Source of the DNA: Cloeon dipterum
Lineage: Eukaryota; Arthropoda; Insecta; Ephemeroptera; Baetidae
NCBI RefSeq assembly: GCF_949628265.1
Contig: NC_088788.1
Coordinates: forward strand, 15,314,001 to 15,378,000
Direction of reading: 5' to 3'
DNA: 64,000 nt
A model generated the notes under the pieces. It saw nothing but the letters and a program-made list of their open reading frames with translations, did no database searches and was not told where the DNA came from. The translations under genes and the position numbers were made by a program. This document shows positions 49,201-61,200 of this stretch, in pieces. Positions within the stretch are counted from its first letter, which is position 1, and each line of letters opens with the position of its first letter.

Positions 49201-52200
49201 TCCAGTTCTCTTTTAAGTTGTTTGCAAACACTCGCCCCTTTTGTCTCTGGCCGCTTGTGTAGCTTCACGCACGGAGAAAGAGCGAATTCGCATTTTCCGC
49301 CGCGTTTGCTCTGCAAACAGCAAAGTGTGCAACGGATGCTATTTGCGCCCGGCAAACAACGAGCAATAAATTCCCTCTTGTGTCCATCTATCTCCGAAAT
49401 TGTGTATGTGTGTGGTTCCAACTCATGTTCTATCCATCCTGCCCGGCCCGCGAGCAGTTCTGCGTGCATGCAGATAAGAGACAGATGCTGCAGGAGCTCA
49501 CCCATTCTCTGCAAACACGGCCTGACCGCTCCAACGTGCTCTGGGAGCTGGCCAGCTGCATCTGCTCGGCCGTCAGCGCCGACGGCTTCAGATTGTACCT
49601 GGCCGATCCCAACCTGGTGGGCGCTGACAACCTCAAGGGATCTGAACTGATTGGGCAATACCTTGGCCATGACCTCCGGTAGGATATAGTTAATTTTTTA
49701 TATTTCTCAACATTACATTGTAAGTCTTGTTTTGATATGAATATCCGCGTCCACGACAAATTGAATAATTTAGGTAATCTATTTCCTCAACTTAATTGCT
49801 AAAATGATTTTGCTCTTCAGATATGTTTTCCTATAGACTATATATGAAGGAATTTATATATTTCAGTCGCGGCTATATCACCCACGAAGCCAACTTTACA
49901 ATCGAAATTTTGTGCCAAAATAGTTTTTACAGACTCATACATTTGTAAATTGTCGCAATTATACCCTCCAAGCGCCATAGGATTGCTTATGAACGAGATT
50001 GTGGGCACGTCAGGGCGTGTCCTAAGCTCCCTGATGGTTTCTAAAGAGTAAAAATTTAACATATTTATTCTGAAAGCTCTCGACTTGGCCGTTACAACAG
50101 TGTTGATATTGCAAATCGAACCAATGCAAAGCCCACAGGCACCGGTAAAGTTGTGACACGTCTTGAGAATTTATAATTAATTATTGATCGCTCAAGGGCT
50201 ACCCTGACGCCAGAGTTCGATTGCTTTTGCTTACCTGTTCCGACGGTCTTGTCTGACCTCAGGACTCCTTCAAAAATTCCATTTTCCAACCTTAGACCCT
50301 CGGTATCTTAGAAACTAAGAGTTACTTCATTCTGAAAATTTCTGGGCATGTGACAAACACTTTGAACAACATTTCATCTCATAAATCGTTTTTTAATATA
50401 AATTAAAATTTAATAATAAACTCAAAAATGTCTTCTTGAGATATCCCCAAGTTGACAGTTAATTTCTTATCATAAACTAAGAAAATGCCAACATCAATCT
50501 CACTTTAATTTCTCCGCCTTTGTTGCTGTCAGAGCGGACAACGGAGAGCCCCTTCTGATTCCAATCAGCTCTCCGACGACCGTGCCTGAGTTCGTAGCGC
50601 GCAGTCGAGAACCTCTAAGACTTTCCCGCGGCTCCGGGGACCAAAGATTTCCCGTGCCGTCGCCTCGCTCCGAGGGAAAAGACGTACGTTCTCGCCCTCA
50701 GTGTTGAGTGTTTGTATATATATTTGTTTTGGTTTCGGTGTGTTGTTTGGCAGGACTCGGTGTTGGAGGCTGAACACGCGCTGTGGCAACCGATCGTGCA
50801 GGCCGACAGCGAGATGACCGGCGTGCTGTTCATGTGGAGGCGGCAGGGGCCCGCGTTCCATGAAGAAGACGAGGAGATTGCCCGCAGCTACCTCGTCTGG
50901 GGCGGCATTGCTCTGCACTACGCACAGCTCTTCTTATCCATCGACAAGACGCGCAGACTAAATGATTTCCTTCTCAAAGTAGTCAAGTAGGCCTTTTAAT
51001 GTTTTTTAGGCATGAAATTTTTAATTTAAATTGTCGCTGGGTACCAAAGTTATTGTGAAATTGAATTTTAGATTTCAAGATTTATTTTATTGCGTATCAG
51101 CAGAGCAACCTTTTTTATTGATAATTTGCGAAGCTTTCAAATTAGGATTTTCAATTATTTACTCAATGTGGGTATCTACTGGTGAATTCTTTATAACAAA
51201 TTTTACCTTTGCCTTTAATGTATACCTTTAATTTTCTATTGATATTAGGATAGAGGGGAAAGGCTAAAATTTTCCCAGATTGCCGTACAAATTTCCGAGA
51301 AATATGCATGAGAAATTTTCATGCTAATCAAGCAGCGAGCGCGAGCATTGAATTGTTTTGCAAGAAGTAAAAATTTGGCTCATAATTTGCACTGTTGGAT
51401 AGATCGCGATGAAATGAATCAAAATCAAGTGAAAAATATTTGATAAACTATTTAAGTTCTTTAGAAACTAGTCGAAATCTGAAACTTTATTAATTATAAT
51501 AATTGATTTCTAATGGTCTTTGATTTTTTTGTCTAAATTGAAATATTTATATTTAGGACCTCAAGTTTAATAGAACGAACTCTAAATATCCTAAAAATTT
51601 AGGAAATTCATTATTGATGCGCTTGGAACATCATAAATTTTCTCCAGTTTTATTGCTGTCAATGTTCTATTTACACATTGTTATTAACCTCATCATGCTG
51701 CTGGCATTGCGCAGATCGATTTTCCAGGACATGGTGAGCATGGACGCGCTGGTTGTTAAGGTGATGACCTACGCACAACGCCTGGTGGACGCGGACCGCG
51801 CCTCTCTGTTCCTGGTCGACTCGAGGAACAAGGAGCTGTACGCCAGGATCTTCGACATGGGCACCGACGAGGACAAGGACAGCGAGGAGAACTCTTCGAC
51901 GCGTGGCAAAGAGATCAGGTCGGCTTACCCCCCTAATCGGCTCAATGCACGTACTACAAAAAGCGTTCAGTGTGGGCGACTTTTATCGCCGTTGCTGGGC
52001 CGGCCGCTATTGTGCCAAGTCCGTTTCGCGCGGCAATCAGTAAGATCAATCGATCGGAGCGTAATGGCGTCCGCGTGTGCTGTGTGATCGGCAGATTTCC
52101 CTTGGGCACCGGCATCGCTGGTCAAGTGGCGCTGACGGGCGAGGTGCTTAACATCACGGACGCGTACTCGGACCCGCGTTTCAACCGCACTGTCGACCAG

Positions 52201-55200
52201 CTGACCGGCTACCACACCAAGACCATCTTGTGCATGCCCATCTTCATCAGAGGCATCATCATCGGGGTCGTGCAAATGGTCAACAAACGCTCCGGCCTCT
52301 TCACCAAGGTGAGACTCGCCCGGCAGAAGGCTGAAGGCTGAATTATTCATTTGGTGGTGCGACGGCTGCGGCGACCACCGTCACTGCCGCCGCTCGCCGC
52401 CCCTCTAAGAGGCTTACACTTACATAACACAAAAAGAGACGAACGCAAACACAAACACCGCACGCGCATATACTCGCACATACGCTTGTGTGTTTGCCTC
52501 TCTCGCTCTGCTCGTTGCGTGCGAGCGCATTTTGCGGCACTCTCGGGGACAGTGCTGGACCCAGAAGTGAGACAACGCAACTCAATTCTCGCTCGTAGAC
52601 AAAATAAATCAATTTGTCTTTGCAAAAGGCTTATGCTGTCCACCGTTCTCCGAGGAAGTCGTATAAATTCTTATTTGATTTATTTAGCAAGTATGCTTTT
52701 TTGTAACTGGATAATATATATCTTCTTGCAGATCAGACACGTAGACTATTTTAAAATTAAAATTTACACTTTGTTCATAGAGAGAAACGTGCAATATAAA
52801 ATAACAAGACATTTGCCGAAAATCTATCCTAAATCATTTAAGCTTTGATGTTTTGACAGATCAAATCTAAAAATAAATCTCTTGGTGGAATGGTAATTGT
52901 TTTTTTTTAATTGAACGCCTAGTTGAAATATTTGTGCTAGGAGAAATAAACAAATTTTGTTTTTATTGTCTCTCTTCATTTTTTTTTTTTAATAATTTCA
53001 ATATTGGCTTTACAGTTAGGTAAAAAATTTAATGCAAATTTTTACAGATTTAACATCACAAATATTTGTAGCTCTCAGTATATTAAGTTCATAATAATAA
53101 ACTGGAATATTAGCTTGATAAATTTGACATGAACCAAACCACGTAAATGTCTAAAGAATTTTGTAAAATCTTAGGTTCAATTGTTTAATATCCTATTGTG
53201 CATGTTGCAAAATATGTAAATTATTTTTTCTAATTTATTAAAAATATCATCAATAATTAAATAACTTGAATTAACCCAAAATTTCAAATTTTCAGTCCCT
53301 CCCCCACAATCCAAATAAATTGCAAGCATATGGTAAATGATCAGTCATCGATCAAAAGGGGATTTTTTAATTGCTTTTATCTTCGTTCGCGTATCAATGT
53401 TTTATTTTGTATTTCTGTTGATTTGGACTAATCAGACGCGCCTTGCAAAACCATAACAATCTCTCGCTCACTTCCCCCAAATTGTGTTGTTTACTTGGCC
53501 TCATTGGGGCTGCTTCCCTCGGCCCGTGACGTCACCGGGAGTAATCCGAGACACTCTATCGATTATGAATGCTCCACTTTTTTAAATCTCGGGACTCGCA
53601 TTGCACCTCTTTACGTGACTCATCTTTGTCCTCTTTCATCCAGGCAACGGCTTCCTCTCTTTTTCCAGTCCCGAGAGAGGTACAAGTGCATAATATTGAT
53701 TGGGAAATTGATGTTGCTGAGCTGCCGACAGTGTATTTACGGTCCCGTTCAATTACGCTCGGCTTATCACGAAAGCTGCGGAAATATGGCATCTATACCA
53801 GCTGTCCTGCTCATCGCGAAAGTAGATTATTTTTTCTCTCCTCTTGTAACAAGGAAAGTTTCGATGATAGGTTGTTAGTGCTGGTGAAGTACACATACTT
53901 CATTAAGTGGAAAATAGAAAACCAGGTATCTCATCTTTAGGGTTGGGAATTATAGACAAGTCGACCATTTTTACTTAGCGTCTAATAGATTTTCTTATAT
54001 GTACTCAAAAAATGATCACGAATCACTTTAAGCCAGATGAAAACACCTTAAAAATGATAATAATTTCAGTTAACTAAAAAGTTTTAGCTTTTCGGAACAT
54101 TTTGGTTTAGGTATCGTTGTTGCTGGCGCTTTTCCGATTAACTTCCGTCTTGCCAAAATTCATTGGAATCCTCATCACCAGCACGCGTCTTTGATCTCCG
54201 GCCGCGGACGCGCAAATATTAATTCAGAGAAAATTTTCGGCTTCCCACAGGTGAGACCTTGGGAGAGCAGTTGGTCGGCCTCAAAGAGCTCTAGGCAGGC
54301 GGAAAATAGGAAAATCGCGCTAATTATGCCCCAGCCGCTTCCGGCCGGGCAACAAAAGGGGCTCTCGCACTCGCACCCTCCGCAAATGGCCGAGTTGCAA
54401 ATTGTTTTCCGGTTGGCAGGAAGACGAGGAGGCGTTTGAGACTTTTGCCGTCTACTGCGGCCTGGCCCTGCACCACGCCAAGCTGTACGAGAAAATCCAG
54501 CGTTCGGAGCAAAAGTACCGGGTTGCGTTGGACGTGCTCAGCTACCACAACACCTGCTCCGAGGAGGAGGTGCGCATGATGAAACAGATGACCGACATCG
54601 ACCCTGGCGAGCCCGACACAGACACGTAAGTGTCAACAGCCACTTTCCTTGCATTCCAATAATTTAACTCAGTTTTCACGAGCTTGCAATGAGTGCGCTT
54701 ACAGCATGTGACTATTCATAAACTAATATACGTACTTGAATATTATTCACTAAAAATTAAAACGCAAAACATAGAATTTATTTAATTTTATTTTATTTTA
54801 GCACTTGAAACTTGAATTAAAATAGTTACATTCAAACGAATATGTTTTTACGATAAATGCAGCAAGTAGAAAGAGCTAATTTATAAATAGATTCAAAAAT
54901 GTATATGAAATGTATAGCATAATATATTTTTTACCAAATGTTGCAATTATCTTTATATCAATTTCACCCATATAAACGGCAACATGGCCATTTCATTGCA
55001 CTTCACAGGTTGTAACACTTTTGCAGATTTAAACCAGCAATTTTTTCCTGAAACCCGGATGCGTGTGATGTTAAATAGACCACCAGTTGAATATTTTCAA
55101 TCTAAAAAGAGACTAGATTATTTTTAAACTAAAAGCTTCAAATAAAAAACCTTTTATTGTTGTTTTCTCGAAATATCATGCAAGTATTATCTTTTTTATG

Positions 55201-58200
55201 CGAAAAAGTTAAGATTGTAACGAAGCCATGGTTCCCTTAGTATGAGTAAATAATTGTTAGATCACGGAAAATAAAACTCATTTTTAGTTTTGTCGGAGAA
55301 TATAACGATAAAATGTGTAACGTTCTGGTAAAGAAATTGATCTATTGCGTTTAAATACGGAATTCAGAGTACGCAAGGCTACATGAGTACGTATAAGCAA
55401 AGGATATACAAAATTAAACTGCTCTCCTTCTGAGTGCAGAAGCGAGTATTCACAGGAAATTCGGTGCGTGTCCTCTTTGAGTGGTTGGCTGCGCGTCTAA
55501 TGCAAATCTCGCACAAACACTCTCGACTCCTGTCTCGCTTCGAGATATGCTGCTCTGCGCTACGCGGAGGTTGCGCCGGTTGTCTACCAGCCGCTCAATA
55601 AACAATTCCGTAAATAGCGAAAAATAAATCAAATTTCCGACGGCGGCGCCGTTTCTGATCATTTCGCCTGCTTAATAAATTGAATTTTCGTGCTGCATGC
55701 AAATTAATTAAATCAGCAGCCATTAGCGGTGGTACCGAGAAAGAAACTCGATTCTGGCCCGAAACTTGGTTCAATTCAAGTCGTGCACTCTGGAACTTCT
55801 TGCTTTCAGCTTCCAACAACAGTCGCGAGATTGAATTTCATTTCTGCCGACGTCACGAGGCTGATGAGAAAATGGGGTTGCCACATGGTGAGAGGAATGC
55901 TTGGCCCGGATGCCGCTGCTTTTGTTTTCCGGCACTTTTCAGTTGAATCGGCAACCCTAGAAAATTCACCTCTCCACCTGCTGTCAGCGGCAGACGATGC
56001 CGAAAATGAAATTGCGTCCGGGAAAACATTTGTTTCGACAGCTTTTTGACAGTTGGCGTAATTCCTGGCGGGACAAGCGGGTGCAGAATAAAAGACGGGC
56101 CAGTCGGTGTCAGGAACAATTGTCTATCAGGTTTTTTCGACAGATCATTTTTTCCGAAAAAAAATGCAAGAAAATATCTGGTTTTGTCAGACAATGGGAA
56201 GGCATGTGTAAAACCATGGCCGTTTTAGGTTCAAGCTTTCAAGTGAGTACGAATCATGAGTTTTTAAGAGGAACTTATGTTGATATAAATATAAAAAACT
56301 GAAAAATTTTCAAAAAGATTTAGTTCATTTTTCAATGGCTTAACTCTTCGAAATCGATTATTTGTCGTATTAATCAGAAAAGAAACCAAGAGCCGATTTC
56401 ACTTAAATGGTCTTAGGAAAATTATTAACGTTTATATTTATGTCGATTATATATCTAAAAATCGATTAATAAACATAGTTAAGACACTGATTAAACGGTT
56501 TTGGATGGATGCCTAAAATGCAGGTCTCATGTTAGCCAAAGGATACTAAATTTCAAGAATACCTTTTTTCTATAAACATCACGGGACGAATGTCTGGCGT
56601 TTCAATGCAGTCCTCGGTGCGGAGGCAAGTGGCCCTTGAGTGGGCCTGGTCCCTGTGTGGCCTGGTGCGCCCATGTTATTCGTTCGCGGTGTTATTGGGA
56701 CCCGGGTTTCAGCGCGCCCTTCCCGGTCCTCGGACAGGGATAAAAAACACGGTTGGAAAAATCTCTGTAGTTTTCTTTTAATTTCAATGCCAGAACACCA
56801 TGGTTTTCAAATTAAAACCATCAATACAAATTTAAATGAAAAATGGCGTTTTTTTGGAAGGAGGGGGGGCTAAAAATAGTGTTTTTACCAATTTTGCGAC
56901 CCATTTGTCTGGCGGGTGTCTCCCTTTGCGCTCATTGTATTGAACAGCCTTGTTGTCAAGCACGTGAAAGCTGAGCTGCTCCCTTTTTCTCTCTGCTGTG
57001 TCCTGATCCCGTGCCTTTCCTCCCGGCAATAACTGGAGCACACACACACACACAGCCTTTGCCCCGCGCGCGCTAATCCGCTGCTTTTCCACGAACCACC
57101 CATCACGACCCATACAACGCCGAACAGAGTGTATTTATTCACCGCACCGCTGTGCAAATAAGCACGTGCCCAGTGCAATAGCGCTGGGCACAGCAGCTGC
57201 GGTGCCATTGGATCCACGCTCCATTATTTGCCCCTTCTTTGAACTCTGATTGCGTCACGCCGCGTTACCTCTGCTCGCGGATTTCGATCATTGCATTTGC
57301 TTGCGGGTTTCATTTCTATAGCGGTGAAATTGTTTAAATATGAATGATGAAGCTATTTTAAGCTTCATTAACAGGTGATTGTGCATTTCAAAGCTAACAT
57401 AATTCAAATAATCTCCTATTGAATTGATAGAATATTTCAGGGCTGGAAAATCAGCATCAAGCAATTTTATTTTGTTTTAAAGCTATTTTAAGCATTACCC
57501 AATTTGACACTGTCTAATTTTCTTCCCAATCCATTTAAATGCTTAAGAATTTTTTATTTGTAAATTGTGGTTTTCATTTTTCTAGCAAATATGTGTAAGT
57601 TTAATTGTTTGATAGAAGCCAATGAATGTAGAAGCACGCGAGGTGTTGTAATAACTGTCAGAAGAAACGAAATAAATGCAGTTTCATTAGTGTGAAGCGA
57701 GCTGTTTATTTTTCATTTATTTTCTTCAGACAATTTAATTTTATATTTTAAAGTTTATAAAATAAAAACTTTGTATGCGGCAATAGAAATTTTAAATTTT
57801 AAATAGAAAACTAAATTTCTGGTGGGAATGAAATATTTTATTCCTATGTTTAACACCATAAATATTTTTTAATTAAAACCTGTCCCAGATAAATTGGCCT
57901 GAATATCCAATTAATTCCCAGTCCCATCAAAATTACTTCTTGTGGGTGGTTATCTTCATTATCCGTAGAAAAACACTGCTTTTTTCCATTTCCCTGCAAT
58001 TTTAGCAAACCCTGAACAGAGCTGATCGTTCCAATTTTTTGTTAACTCGCGTCTGCGGCTTTCAATTAATTGCGCTAGAATCTAGTTTTGCACGGCGAGT
58101 CGTGCACTAGCCAGCCTGCAATGGCGAGCTTGTGGTGTGAGAGCTAACACGTACGGTTGGATGCACGCAGCACTAACAGCAGGGCAGTGCCCAAGGACTC

Positions 58201-61200
58201 GGTGGGATCACCGTCACTTGATGTTGCCAGTTATTACTTCAACATCTACTCGCTGGACGACATGAAGAAGGTGCGCTACGCCGTCTCCATGTTCAGCGAA
58301 CTGTTCGGCATGTCACGCTTTGACCAGGACAGCATCATCCGCTTCACGCTGACCGTGCGCAAGAACTACCGCCGCGTGCCCTACCACAACTGGGCGCACG
58401 GCTTCTCCGTCGCCAACTCCATGTTCTCCATTATCAAGCACTCAAAGACCATCTTTAAGCCCAACGAGGTAAGTGCACCACTTATGTCTTTAACCCATGA
58501 TCAAGGGGGAGTGTTGGGTCCCAAAGCGTTATTTCTCGATTTATACAATCACAAAGTGGTAGAAAAGTCTAAAAAATTGTAGCCTCTCTGTCTAAAATTA
58601 TTCTTTAAGTGGAACTTTAAATTTCTTCTCACGGCAGCCGTAATAATTGTCATATAATCAAGAAATTTTCAGATAATTCAGATAATAACTCCAAGCCCTA
58701 ACCCACCCCCTCCGCTTGTACAGCTAGAATTGTAAAAAAATGAAAATTTGTGCAGAGAGAGTAATAACAAATCTTGTTAATTTTATGAACATAATTTTCT
58801 TTTTATCAATATATTACTGTTAAGATATAAATTTCCATGCACCTTCCTTCCTTCCTTGAATAACCTCGAATCTATTTTCATAAATTTTCTTGCGTGTGCA
58901 TTTCTTCCAATATTTGTTTGTTGAATTTATTTAAGATGTTGCCTCAATTACCCTGATACAACCAAGATGTCTTACCTCATGGTTCAAATCTGACAATTAA
59001 TTTCAAAATGGCAACAGTCGTAAAAATATGAGTTGGTTTAGCCCCGCCCAATTATTCATTTTCTACTCCATCAACGATGTTTTTACTTTCCACCATCCAT
59101 AAAAATAGCTTCTTGTTTATCCAAAAGTGTCAACTTTTTCGCTTTTTATATTTCGTGTCAGAGACAGAACGGTGCTTTATTTTGGCGACTAAAAGCATCC
59201 CTCTGGTTACGAAACATTTTCCTCTCCGCCCTTCCAGTCTAGAGAATTTATTTTCCGCCCGATCAAGTGTCAGCCCTTTTTAAGCAAGAGGAAATGGTTA
59301 TTTTTATTTTGACAGTGCCTCGCGCTGTACATCGGCTCGCTATGCCACGACCTCGACCACAGGGGCAAGAACAACAAATTCATGCTGGACACCGAGTCTC
59401 CGCTGGCCAGCATTTACAGCACTAGCACCATGGAGCACCACCACTTCAACCAAACCATCACCATACTGCAACAGGTGGGCCCTTGTTCACTTCTGAATTA
59501 CCGTAAAGAGTACTTGGCATTTATTTCAACAGATAGCGCAAATTTTATGACGTTAGTTGTGACGGTAAAAAAATCCTCAGACAAAAAACAGTGGATATTT
59601 AAAATCTTTTTTAAGTGGAGAAACAAGAGTGAAATTTTTACATCAAATATATGCTTTTCTTGCTCTCTTTTGTGTCACATCGAATTGGGTTTCTCCTCAT
59701 ATATATCGGAAATTTTAATAAACAAACATAAAAGACTTCTTTTTGCGTGATTGACTACGCCGAATTTTACGAGACAGCAATATTGCACGGCTGACAGAGC
59801 GCAAATATTTGCAGGAGGGCCATAACATTTTCAGCAAGCTTAGCAGCGAGGAGTACAAGCAGGTGCTGTCCAACATCAAGCACTGCATCCTAGCAACCGA
59901 CCTGGCTCTCTTTTTCCCTAACAAGGCTCGACTGGCAAAAATCGTTGAGGACGACCAATTTTCCTGGACCAATCCCGAGCACAGGTTTTTACATTTGTCA
60001 ATAATATAATTGCCGCCAGATGAAATGGCGTGCTCGCCCACCCACCCAGATTTGGCAAATTGACTCAGTCTGAGAGAAATCTTTGCCTCTAGGGCGTTGA
60101 AATATGAAAGCAGCAATTTTGCTGTGAGTTTTAAAATAAATCACTGTGTATTTTTATTTTTACAAAGTGAGTGGAAGTTTGTCTCTAGAGCTCGATGTTT
60201 AGTTTTTTTTTAAATTAATTGCCCGGTAGATGTTTCAAAGTAATGGAATTTAAATGAGCATAAATCATGGTATTTCAAGCAATTTAGGTCCATATCAAAG
60301 TCAAATATTTTTGCAATTCTCAAGAGCAAATTTTCACTAGAGGTTGGTTACATTCCCCCCAATTTGATGAAAAAATCGTAGTCCTTATTCTACTCCTTTG
60401 AACGCTTGTCATAAATTTTCGTTCTGAAGTTTTTGAATCAACACTGGAATTTAAAGTAAATTGCTTTGTCGTGACGCAAAACGTAGTTCAGAACAGTGGT
60501 AAACATTTTAAACAAATCGTTTTTGCCAAGTTGTTTGCATTTCTTTGCTATATATGGGGTGGGTGAGGCAGAAACTCCACCTTTGCCGCCTTATATCCGC
60601 ATCGTGCCACAAACACAACTTTTTGTGTGTTTAGGTTGTTGCTCGAGGCAATCACAATGACAGCAAGCGACCTCTCCGCCAGTGCCAAGCCCTGGGAGCT
60701 GCAAGTAAAAACCGTAAAAGTGATTTTCGAGGAGTTCTACGAGCAGGTAAATCAATCGAGAGCGATTGCGCACTTGAGAAGAGTTCTCTCTCTTTTCTGG
60801 TGCGCGCAAACTTTGTCTCTCACTAATGGACCTGATTCATATGGAAATTGAGCAGTTTTCCAGCGGAAACTGAGTGGGTGAGCGCGGTTGCAAAGTGGCC
60901 TTTTCTTTTTTCCGTCTAGCTCGCCAAAAGGGAAAACTTTGTCGCTCTTAAAGCGCCATTTCAGCGCAGCCGTCTACGGCAAGTTTCAAATTTAATTACC
61001 GGGCTGCAGCTTGTTGCTGAAAGCCAGTTTAGTCAGGGGTAAACAGCGCTGCGTTTTCCTCTTATTTGCTCGGGCAGACATAATTGGCCTTGGTTAAACT
61101 GCTTATTTTCCCGAGACATGCTGTAGCATATGCATCGACAGGATTCTCTCGTCATTTTCAGGTTAAATCCTACATTTTTATAATGCCAGGGGCTTAAACA

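Noticed and set aside
49072-49650. 192-codon plus-strand open frame
   Set aside because: It overlaps the real GAF-A exon at 49458 in another frame and does not resemble any domain. A shadow.
49861-50008. Candidate middle GAF-A exon starting after TTTCAG
   Set aside because: It reaches a stop quickly and does not resemble GAF-A. The exon 50533-50683 fits phase and sequence.
53495-53940. Open frames of 120-130 codons around the CRE
   Set aside because: No domain, no matching splice phase, and the GC-rich island alone explains the absence of stops.
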